Source: Hellea sp039977295
Lineage (GTDB): Bacteria > Pseudomonadota > Alphaproteobacteria > Caulobacterales > Maricaulaceae
DNA: 64,000 nucleotides
NCBI GenBank assembly: GCA_039977295.1
Contig: JBDWDN010000012.1
Location: 558,001 to 622,000, forward strand
Direction of reading: 5' to 3'
Position 1 is the first letter of the stretch; every line of letters starts with the position of its first letter. The position numbers and the translations under genes are program-made. Of this stretch, positions 49,532 to 56,619 are shown piece by piece. The notes under the pieces were generated by a model, which was given only the letters and a program-made list of their open reading frames with translations, did no database searches and was not told the DNA's origin.

Positions 49532-49848
49532 GCACGTTAAAACATAAGGGCAAAGGCCCGCAGAGCCTAACCGCGAATGAGCTGCGTGAGGGCATGAATG
49601 TTTGGTTGACCCCAGAGTTTGAATGGTCCCGCGACTATGGAGACGCGCTTCAAACCGAAGATGTGGCTGTCATGGAAAAGATGCTGGCCAAAGGAGAGGC
49701 TGATGAAAATGAAAACCTTGTTGTCGGTGTTTATTTTATTGATGTCGAAGCTGATACGGGATTGCCTGTCCGCTACCGTGAAAAATTTCGTGTCAAAGGC
49801 CCAAGCTATGACACGGCCGATGAACTCGGCTTACAGAAAGCAAAATAA
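49528..49848 (+). CDS. DUF2849 protein
   Basis: This 106-residue protein of the DUF2849 family is found almost only between cysG and cysI in alphaproteobacteria. Signatures: QSLTANELREGMNVWLTPEF, WSRDYGDALQ and the ENLVVGVYFIDVEADTGLPV block, then VRYREKFRVKGPSY. It overlaps cysG by 4 bp and cysI by 1 bp (TAATG), so its translation is tied to both. Its function is unknown; the fixed context suggests a role in sulfite reductase assembly or electron supply, since no flavoprotein cysJ is present in the operon. Confidence 0.9.
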   Translation: MSTLKHKGKGPQSLTANELREGMNVWLTPEFEWSRDYGDALQTEDVAVMEKMLAKGEADENENLVVGVYFIDVEADTGLPVRYREKFRVKGPSYDTADELGLQKAK

Positions 49849-51500
49849 TGTATCGTTATGACGAATTTGACCACGAGATTGTTCAATCGCGTGTAAAGCA
49901 ATTTAAAGCGCAGGTCGAACGCCGCCTTGATGGCCGCTTGACCGAAGCGCAATTTAGGCCGCTCCGTTTGATGAATGGTCTCTATCTTCAGCTCCATGCT
50001 TACATGCTTCGCGTAGCTGTGCCTTACGGAACGCTATCCGCTAAGCAGCTGCGTCAACTTGCTATGATTGCGGATAAATATGACCGCGGTTATGGCCACG
50101 TCACGACCCGCCAAAATGTGCAATTTAACTGGCCAGAACTCACTGATGTGCCCGATATATTGCAAGACCTCGCTGATGTTGAAATGCACGGCTTTCAAAC
50201 GTCAGGCAATTGCATCCGCAATGTGACCTCTGATCCTTATGCAGGCGCGACAGCGGAAGAAATTGAAGATCCGAGGCCGACAGCTGAATTACTGCGCCAA
50301 TGGTCAACGCTTCATCCTGAATTTGCCTTCCTGCCGCGTAAGTTCAAGCTTGCCGTGACAGCCTCCAATACGGATCGCGCCGTCATTAAGGCGCATGATA
50401 TTGGCATTGAAGTGGTGAAAAACGAAGCGGGCGAAACGGGCTATCATATCATTGTTGGGGGCGGTTTGGGCCGCACCCCTATAATTGGTCAGACCTTGCG
50501 CGCTTTCTTACCGCGCGAGGAATTGCTGCCTTATCTCGAAGCCACATTGCGGGTCTATAACCGCTATGGCCGCCGCGATAATAAATACAAAGCCCGAATA
50601 AAAATCTTAGTGACGGAAACGGGAATTGAAGAATTTACCAAGCAAGTTGAGGATGAATATGCGACTTTAGTGCCTCTTGATATCGCGGTGTCTCCAGAGG
50701 AAGTGGCGCGGATTACGTCTTACTTCGCAGACCCCGATTTCGAAGACCTGCCAGATCATGATGATGCTTATCAAGCTAAGTTAATTACGGATAAGGACTT
50801 TGCGAATTGGGCCAATAATAACCTCGCGGAGCATAAGGCCGCAGGTTACGCGATCGTGAATATTTCGCTCAAGCCAATTGAACTTGCCCCAGGTGATATA
50901 ACGTCGGATCAAATGCGAGCCGTTGCGGACTTATCCGATACTTATTCCTTTTCCGAAATTCGCACGACACATCAGCAGAACATGGTTTTGCCGCATGTGA
51001 AAAAGAGTGATCTTTACGCGCTCTATCAAAAGCTGAAAGCGGTTAAGCTTCATGCCGATAATATAGGTTTGATTTCGGACATCATATGTTGTCCCGGTAT
51101 GGATTTTTGCGCGCTGGCCACAGCCAGGTCTATCCCGCTTTCACAGGCCATTGCGCAGCGTTTCGCGGACCCTGAGCGTCAGCGCGCCATCGGCGAAATG
51201 CAAATCAAGATCTCGGGCTGTATTAATGCCTGTGGTCATCACCATGTCGGTCATATTGGCATTTTAGGTCTCGAGAAAGCCGGCGTTGAGTTTTACCAAG
51301 TTAAGCTTGGCGGTGACGCCTCTGAAAACGCCGCTGTTGGTCAAGTCACAGGCCCAGGCTTTAGCCAAGGCGAGCTTATTGACGGCATTGAACGTCTAGT
51401 GGATTATTATCTTGGCGTGCGCGAAGATAATGAGCGTTTCATTGACAGCTTTAAACGCCTCGGCATGGCCCCGTTTAAGGAGGCGCTTTATGCCGCTTAA
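49848..51500 (+). CDS. cysI: Sulfite reductase hemoprotein
   Basis: CysI reduces sulfite to sulfide with siroheme and a [4Fe-4S] cluster. The 550-residue protein has two ferrodoxin-like/nitrite-sulfite half repeats (GYGHVTTRQNVQFNW, TSGNCIRNVTSDPYAG; IRTTHQQNMVLPHV). The cluster ligands are C-x5-C in ICCPGMDFCALATA and C-x3-C in GCINACGHHHVGHIG. It is shorter than E. coli CysI by about 20 residues and may take electrons from ferredoxin, since cysJ is absent here. The start overlaps DUF2849 by 1 bp and the end overlaps the DUF934-CysH gene by 11 bp. Confidence 0.93.
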   Translation: MYRYDEFDHEIVQSRVKQFKAQVERRLDGRLTEAQFRPLRLMNGLYLQLHAYMLRVAVPYGTLSAKQLRQLAMIADKYDRGYGHVTTRQNVQFNWPELTDVPDILQDLADVEMHGFQTSGNCIRNVTSDPYAGATAEEIEDPRPTAELLRQWSTLHPEFAFLPRKFKLAVTASNTDRAVIKAHDIGIEVVKNEAGETGYHIIVGGGLGRTPIIGQTLRAFLPREELLPYLEATLRVYNRYGRRDNKYKARIKILVTETGIEEFTKQVEDEYATLVPLDIAVSPEEVARITSYFADPDFEDLPDHDDAYQAKLITDKDFANWANNNLAEHKAAGYAIVNISLKPIELAPGDITSDQMRAVADLSDTYSFSEIRTTHQQNMVLPHVKKSDLYALYQKLKAVKLHADNIGLISDIICCPGMDFCALATARSIPLSQAIAQRFADPERQRAIGEMQIKISGCINACGHHHVGHIGILGLEKAGVEFYQVKLGGDASENAAVGQVTGPGFSQGELIDGIERLVDYYLGVREDNERFIDSFKRLGMAPFKEALYAA

Positions 51501-52677
51501 TTCAGTTTTGATAAAAGACGGCCATACGGCGTCTGGCGATGATTACGCCGATGTGCCTGACCTTGAGAACTTCTTAGCGGCGAACCAAGGCGATGCCGTT
51601 CGATTGCCCAATGATGTGGATCTGGAGACGATAAAACTTCGTCTGCCAAACCTGAAAACAATAATTGTGGACTTCCCCGCTTTCACAGATGGCCGCGGGT
51701 TTTCGGTCGCGCGCGAGCTTCGTAAAAAATATGGGTATGAAAGCCTTCTGATCGCGGAGGGGCCGATGATACCTGATCAATATGCTTTCGCGCTGCAATG
51801 CGGCTTTGACGCCGTCAAAGTAGACGGCGAGACCCATGCACGGCAATCTGAGAGCGATTGGTTTAACGCCATGGACGCCTTTGGCCTGACCTATCAACGC
51901 GGGTATGCCTTCAAGCAAGGGCCGGCCCTTTCCGTTTTTGATGCCCGTAAGACCTCTCGCATCGCGGCAAATTCTGATGACCCTTATCACGGCGTCTCAG
52001 CAGAGATGGCATTGCGCCAAGCCATTTCAGAATATGAGGGCAAGATTGTTTTAGCCTCTTCCTTGGGGGTTGATTCCGCTGTTATGCTGCATATGGTCTC
52101 CAAGATTGATCCTGATCTCCCGATTGTCTTTCTCGATACAGGTAAGCATTTTCGCGAAACTCTGGCTTACCGCGATATGCTCATCGAGGATTTGGGCCTC
52201 ACGAATTTTCAAAATATTCGCCCTGATCCGGCAGAGCTAAAAGCTGAAGATAAGGATGGGGAGCTTAACCAAAGCGAGCCTGATTTGTGCTGTAACCTGC
52301 GCAAGGTCCGCCCGCTTGACCGTGTGCTTGAAGGATATGATGCCCGTATTACAGGGCGCAAGCGTTACCAAACGCGTGACCGCGCAAATATGCCAATTAT
52401 GGAACTCGGCGGACGCATGGCAAAAGTTAATCCGCTAGCCTATTGGTCAGCCAAAGATGTTACGGCCTATATGCGCAAACATGATCTACCGCCTCATCCA
52501 ATGCTCGCCCTTGGCTATCTATCAATCGGATGTCAGCCTTGCACGACCCGCGTTGCCGAAGGCGAGGACCCTAGAGCTGGCCGATGGAGAAATAATGATA
52601 AGACCGAATGCGGCATTCATTATATAGATGGCAAATGGGTTCAGGTTCCTAAGAAAAAGACATTTGAGGCATTTTAG
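51490..52677 (+). CDS. cysH: DUF934-CysH fusion: assimilatory (APS-type) reductase
   Basis: A 395-residue protein from ATG 51490, behind a strong AAGGAGG inside the cysI end, joins two units usually separate. Residues about 1-135 are DUF934 (LPNLKTIIVDFPAFTDGRGF, LRKKYGYESLLIAEGPMIPD, QYAFALQCGFDAVKVD). Residues about 155-395 are adenylylsulfate/PAPS reductase: IVLASSLGVDSAVMLHMVSK (PP-loop), VFLDTGKHFRETLAYRD, the [4Fe-4S] ligands in DLCCNLRKVRPL and IGCQPCTTRVAEGEDPRAGR, and the late catalytic ECGIHY. The CC...CxxC motifs mark the APS-type enzyme, so no CysC step is needed. Frame is continuous across the junction. DUF934 has no known activity. Confidence 0.92.
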   Translation: MPLNSVLIKDGHTASGDDYADVPDLENFLAANQGDAVRLPNDVDLETIKLRLPNLKTIIVDFPAFTDGRGFSVARELRKKYGYESLLIAEGPMIPDQYAFALQCGFDAVKVDGETHARQSESDWFNAMDAFGLTYQRGYAFKQGPALSVFDARKTSRIAANSDDPYHGVSAEMALRQAISEYEGKIVLASSLGVDSAVMLHMVSKIDPDLPIVFLDTGKHFRETLAYRDMLIEDLGLTNFQNIRPDPAELKAEDKDGELNQSEPDLCCNLRKVRPLDRVLEGYDARITGRKRYQTRDRANMPIMELGGRMAKVNPLAYWSAKDVTAYMRKHDLPPHPMLALGYLSIGCQPCTTRVAEGEDPRAGRWRNNDKTECGIHYIDGKWVQVPKKKTFEAF

Positions 52678-52695
52678 TTTTAATGTGAAGAGAGG

Positions 52696-53295
52696 ATGAG
52701 TGCCGTGAGCGTGCCAGATAGACTTAAACTCCCTCTTAGCTTTGACGGCGCATTGCTACAGCGTGATTTAGCTATTCTGGACTCATTTGATTGGATCGAT
52801 CATTTTGTAAAACGCAATTATGAGGGTGATTGGACCGTTTTGCCGCTGCGCGGAACGAAAGGCGCCCAGCATCCCATTATGAGTATTTATTCTGCGCCTG
52901 GTGAAACAGAGTATGAAGACACAGCCATATTGGGACAATGCGCTTATTTCCAATCAGTATTGAGAGCCTTCCCATTCAAACTTTATGCGGTGCGCCTTAT
53001 GGCCCTCACTCCGGGGTCAATCATAAAGCCCCATCATGACCATGACCTCTCAATTGAAGACGGTTTCGCCCGTTTCCATATCCCCATTACGACGAATGCA
53101 GATGTGAGTTTCACCTTGAATGATCAAGCCGTAAATATGCAGGTGGGGGAATGCTGGTATTTGAGATTATCTGATACGCATTCAGTTAAAAATCAAGGCG
53201 ATGAGACCCGGGTGCATATGGTTATCGACGCCCCAGTCACGCCTGAGATGCTGGCATTTATGGGGTTAGTCGAGCCGCATAACTCTCATAATTAA
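52696..53295 (+). CDS. Aspartyl/asparaginyl beta-hydroxylase family protein
   Basis: This 199-residue cupin-like 2-oxoglutarate/Fe(II) oxygenase-family protein has the iron motif in GSIIKPHHDHDLSIEDGFAR (His-x-Asp) and a distal His in WYLRLSDTHSVKNQGDETRV. It belongs to the Asp_Arg_Hydrox family, whose animal members hydroxylate Asp/Asn of EGF domains and whose bacterial members modify peptides or free amino acids. The substrate is unknown here. It lies 18 bp after cysH on the same strand, probably in the same transcript. Its last 38 bp overlap the convergent trypsin-like gene. Confidence 0.85.
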   Translation: MSAVSVPDRLKLPLSFDGALLQRDLAILDSFDWIDHFVKRNYEGDWTVLPLRGTKGAQHPIMSIYSAPGETEYEDTAILGQCAYFQSVLRAFPFKLYAVRLMALTPGSIIKPHHDHDLSIEDGFARFHIPITTNADVSFTLNDQAVNMQVGECWYLRLSDTHSVKNQGDETRVHMVIDAPVTPEMLAFMGLVEPHNSHN

Positions 53296-53950
53296 ACTGT
53301 TTGCCGCTATGGGCGTTGAACACTCCCGCGGCGCAAACGCTGTTTTCAGAGACAGCAAGAAGCGGTCCGCCAGAGGCTTTGTAATGACCTTTGCATGAGG
53401 TTGTGATTAGCCTGCCGTTTAAGGCTTTCACCTTACAATCTGCCGATATCCCAAGTTTGCCGTTTCCATCCCATGATTGAACTAGCACAAATTTTGACGA
53501 GGTAGATATGGATTTACAAATGTCCAACCCGCCGCGCTTAGTGATGTTCGGCCATGAAGCGATGTCGTAGCCAGCATCTTCTTTTGTGCCGCTATCCTTG
53601 AAAAGAGGCGACGCTTTGCCCTTGGTTAGGCTTGCACCTGCCAATTTACAGGATCGTTTTCCTGCCTCTGCCATCGTTAGATTATGCCCCGCAGAGATAA
53701 TCTGCGTGCCCAATGAGGTTTTTACGATGAAGCCAGTTGAAGGTTTGCCGCTAGACCCGCAATCCATCAGCAATGTGTTGTCTCGGATAGTTTTCAGTAT
53801 TGCTTTTGAAAAGCGCTTATCGGCTGCTTCGGAGTAGAGATCGATGCGGTCGTCAAAGCCAAAGAAACTCTCATAATTATGAGCGGGACTTTGTGCTGCG
53901 GTTGAACCAAACACTAATGGTGAGACAAGTGCTAGGAGGCAAACTCTCAT
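53258..53950 (-). CDS. Secreted trypsin-like serine protease homologue
   Basis: This 230-residue protein has a signal peptide (MRVCLLALVSPLVFGSTAAQ). The order of motifs matches chymotrypsin-fold proteases: STGFIVKTSLGTQIISAGHN (His in place of TAAH), DAGYDIASWPN (Asp) and GHYKASGGPLLAVSENSVC (Ser in SGGPL). Two more Cys pairs could form disulfides. The elbow reads KASGGP rather than GDSGGP, so activity is likely but not certain. It overlaps hisIE by 4 bp (ATGA), so a periplasmic protein is the last gene of the histidine operon, which has no obvious functional reason. Confidence 0.75.
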   Translation of the reverse strand: MRVCLLALVSPLVFGSTAAQSPAHNYESFFGFDDRIDLYSEAADKRFSKAILKTIRDNTLLMDCGSSGKPSTGFIVKTSLGTQIISAGHNLTMAEAGKRSCKLAGASLTKGKASPLFKDSGTKEDAGYDIASWPNITKRGGLDICKSISTSSKFVLVQSWDGNGKLGISADCKVKALNGRLITTSCKGHYKASGGPLLAVSENSVCAAGVFNAHSGKQFNYESYAARLTP

Positions 53951-54540
53951 TTATGACGGCTTTTCAGTTCTGCAATCACGGTTTCAAACTTTATGTTTTT
54001 GGCCGCGAGCAAAACCAATAAGTGATAGATCAAATCTGCAGCTTCGCTCGAAAGCTTATCGTCAGTTTCCGCCACTGCGGCGAGGGCGGTTTCTACGCCT
54101 TCCTCTCCGACTTTTTGAGCGGCGCGGCGAAGGGGTCCGTGCAGAAGAGAGGCGGTATAACTGCTATCTGCATCAGAGGTTTTACGGCTTTCGATGAGAT
54201 CTTCTAGATAACCGATAAAGCCTAGGCCCTCGGGGCCCTTATCACCAAAGCAGCTAACCGTGCCTTCGTGACAGGTTGGGCCGGTTGGAACGGCGCGAAT
54301 AAGCACAGTGTCATCATCGCAATCGATAGTGATTGATTTGAGCTTTAGGGTATTTCCGCTGTTTTCGCCTTTTGTCCAAAGGGTCTGCCGCGAGCGGCTA
54401 AAGAAGGTGACGAGGCCCGTCTCTCGGGTCTTGGCGAGTGACGCCTCATTCATATAGCCAAGCATCAGGACTTGTTCAGTTTTTGCATCTTGCACAATGG
54501 CAGGAACTAAGCCGCCGTCTTTTTCAAAATCTATCTTCAT
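53947..54540 (-). CDS. hisI: Bifunctional phosphoribosyl-AMP cyclohydrolase / phosphoribosyl-ATP pyrophosphatase
   Basis: This 197-residue HisIE fusion catalyses steps 2 and 3 of histidine synthesis. The N-terminal half (about 1-105) is the cyclohydrolase with VLMLGYMNEASLAKTRETG, FFSRSRQTLWTKGENSGNTL and the metal/Cys motif TGPTCHEGTVSCFG. The C-terminal half (about 108-195) is the pyrophosphatase with SYTASLLHGPLRRAAQKVGE, EGVETALAAVAETDDKLSSE and DLIYHLLVLLA. The order cyclohydrolase-pyrophosphatase is the enterobacterial one; alphaproteobacteria more often keep hisI and hisE separate. It overlaps hisF by 4 bp. Confidence 0.94.
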   Translation of the reverse strand: MKIDFEKDGGLVPAIVQDAKTEQVLMLGYMNEASLAKTRETGLVTFFSRSRQTLWTKGENSGNTLKLKSITIDCDDDTVLIRAVPTGPTCHEGTVSCFGDKGPEGLGFIGYLEDLIESRKTSDADSSYTASLLHGPLRRAAQKVGEEGVETALAAVAETDDKLSSEAADLIYHLLVLLAAKNIKFETVIAELKSRHK

Positions 54541-55304
54541 AGTCTAATCTCTATGCCGCGAGCTTTTAAGTCGCGCTTTAAGTCGGGTATTGCAATAACG
54601 GATTTATGAAAGACGCTCGCCGCCAAGGCGCCGTCAACATGGGCCTGTTTGAAAACTTCTTCAAAATGCTCTGTTGCGCCGGCGCCGCCGGACGCGATTA
54701 AGGGCACAGAACATACTCTACGAACGGCAGATAACTGTTTGATATCATAACCTTTTCTGACGCCGTCTTGGTTCATGCAGTTTAGAACGATTTCGCCTGC
54801 GCCTCTGCTAGCGGCCTCCTGGGCCCACTCAAGAGTCTTTCGGCCTGTTTCGCGTGTTTTATTGGGGTCTCCCGTATGAGACTTAACGCGGTATGTGCCA
54901 TTTTCTTCAAATGTATCTATGCCGACAACCACGCATTGGCGTCCATAGGCATCGCAAAGCTCGTTAATGAGGTCAGGACGCGCTAGAGCCGGAGAATTGA
55001 TACTGATTTTATCCGCGCCTGACGCTAGTCTTGCGCCGGCCGCTTCAACGGTTTTAATTCCGCCTGCTACGCAAAAGGGGATATCGATTGAGCGCGAGAC
55101 TTTGCTTATCCAATCAGGACTGACTGTGCGGTTATCCACAGAGGCTGTTATGTCATAAAAGACAAGTTCATCTGCGCCTTCTGCGGCATAACGCAGGGCT
55201 AACTCGACGATGCCGCCAACGTCTTCATGATTGCGAAATTGCACGCCCTTAACGACACGCCCGTCACGCACATCAAGGCAAGGGATGATACGTCTGGCTA
55301 GCAC
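54537..55304 (-). CDS. hisF: Imidazole glycerol phosphate synthase cyclase subunit
   Basis: The 255-residue (beta-alpha)8 barrel HisF pairs with HisH to form imidazole glycerol phosphate and AICAR. Signatures: IIPCLDVRDGRVVKGVQFRN, the catalytic Asp in LVFYDITASVD, GGIKTVEAAGARLASGADKI, VVGIDTFEENG and LIASGGAGATEHFEEVF. It overlaps hisA by 7 bp and hisIE by 4 bp. Confidence 0.96.
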   Translation of the reverse strand: MLARRIIPCLDVRDGRVVKGVQFRNHEDVGGIVELALRYAAEGADELVFYDITASVDNRTVSPDWISKVSRSIDIPFCVAGGIKTVEAAGARLASGADKISINSPALARPDLINELCDAYGRQCVVVGIDTFEENGTYRVKSHTGDPNKTRETGRKTLEWAQEAASRGAGEIVLNCMNQDGVRKGYDIKQLSAVRRVCSVPLIASGGAGATEHFEEVFKQAHVDGALAASVFHKSVIAIPDLKRDLKARGIEIRL

Positions 55305-56023
55305 GCGATGGCTTCTTCTAGCGTGAAGCGCTCTTCATAAAGGGCTTTACCAATGATTACGCCGTGCGGTTTTAAGGCTTTTAGGTCAGAGACATGATCA
55401 AGCGTTCCAACGCCGCCAGAGGTGATGAGATCGAGTGTGGGGTAATTCGTCATAATCTTTTTGTAGAGGTCGACATTAGAGCCGCCCTCAACGCCGTCGC
55501 GGCCAATATCTGTTACGAGAATTGTTCTAAGCCCAGTGCCCATATAGTCATCAAGCACATGCCATAAGGTGCGCTCGCCTGCTTCTGTCCAGCCGCGCGT
55601 TGCGGGATAGGGCTCTCCGTCCTCGCCAATATTCACATCCAGCGCAACGCATATTTGTTCTTGCCCGACTTCGGATATCCAAAACTTGACCATTTGCGGA
55701 TTGGTCACGGCGAGCGACCCAATAACCGCGCGGTTAACCCCGCCATTGAGTAGGCGCTGTATTTGCGAAAGCTCTCTTAGGCCGCCGCCTGTTTGTACTT
55801 TCAACCCGCTTTCATTCGCGATGTTGATGATAAGGTCGGCTTGCTCGGTTTTGCCGTGTTTGGCACCGTCCAAATCAACAATATGCATCCACTCTGCACC
55901 AGCGACTGCATAACTCTTCGCCACGTCGAGCGGCGAAACGGCGTAATCCGTACGTTGGTTGAAATCACCTTTATAGAGGCGAACGCAGCCGCCATCCATT
56001 AGGTCTATGGCAGGGTAAATCAT
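55298..56023 (-). CDS. hisA: ProFAR isomerase
   Basis: The 241-residue HisA isomerises the aminoaldose ProFAR to PRFAR. It is a barrel related to HisF: YPAIDLMDGGCVRLYKGDFN (catalytic Asp), LQIQTGGGLR-like GLKVQTGGGLRELSQIQRLL, VIGSLAVTNPQMVKFW, TDIGRDGVEGGSNVDLY and ITSGGVGTLDHVSDLKAL. It overlaps hisH by 4 bp. Confidence 0.96.
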   Translation of the reverse strand: MIYPAIDLMDGGCVRLYKGDFNQRTDYAVSPLDVAKSYAVAGAEWMHIVDLDGAKHGKTEQADLIINIANESGLKVQTGGGLRELSQIQRLLNGGVNRAVIGSLAVTNPQMVKFWISEVGQEQICVALDVNIGEDGEPYPATRGWTEAGERTLWHVLDDYMGTGLRTILVTDIGRDGVEGGSNVDLYKKIMTNYPTLDLITSGGVGTLDHVSDLKALKPHGVIIGKALYEERFTLEEAIAC

Positions 56024-56619
56024 GCAGGTACTTTCAGGAAGTTTTCAAATATTTTAGCACCGACACGGCTACTCCGTTCTGGGTGGAATTGGCAACCATA
56101 AACATTTTTATGACGGACAATGGCGGAGAATTTTTCGCCATATTCAGATGAGGCGATGGTAATAGCCGAGACGGGCGCGGCAAAGCTATGCACGAAATAA
56201 GCATAGTCATTATCGTTGATACCCTCAAGGAGAGGATCCTCGCTTTGTTTGGTTAGCGTGTTCCATCCCATATGCGGCGACGGTTGGCCTTTTGTATCAA
56301 GCGCGGTTATTTTGCCAGGCACGAGACCTAGTCCCTTCACGGGCGCTCCGCCTTCTTCTAGAGTCTCAAATATTAGCTGCATACCAAGACAAATACCCAT
56401 AACGGGCTGTGTCAGGCTTTGCAGAACAGGCGTAAGGCCTTTGGCATTTATTGTCCTCATGGCGTAGGGCGCAGCGCCGACACCGGGGAGGATTACGCGT
56501 TCAGCTGACGTGATGGTTTCAACATCATCAGAAATGCGCGCCTCAACACCCAGCCGGTCGAAAGCAAATTTGACGGATGATAGATTAGCCACGCCTGTAT
56601 CAACGATGACGAGGGTCAT
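56020..56619 (-). CDS. hisH: Imidazole glycerol phosphate synthase glutamine amidotransferase subunit
   Basis: The 199-residue HisH supplies ammonia from glutamine to HisF. The triad is visible: catalytic Cys in VMGICLGMQLIFETLEEGG, His-Glu in VYGCQFHPERSSRVG. Other blocks are DTGVANLSSVKFAFDRLGVE and VILPGVGAAPYAM. The start abuts the hisCB stop at 56619. Confidence 0.96.
   Translation of the reverse strand: MTLVIVDTGVANLSSVKFAFDRLGVEARISDDVETITSAERVILPGVGAAPYAMRTINAKGLTPVLQSLTQPVMGICLGMQLIFETLEEGGAPVKGLGLVPGKITALDTKGQPSPHMGWNTLTKQSEDPLLEGINDNDYAYFVHSFAAPVSAITIASSEYGEKFSAIVRHKNVYGCQFHPERSSRVGAKIFENFLKVPA

Noticed and set aside
51412..51489. Extension of the DUF934-CysH start into cysI
   Set aside because: The extra residues are out-of-frame cysI sequence; ATG 51490 has a strong AAGGAGG and gives the DUF934 N-terminus.
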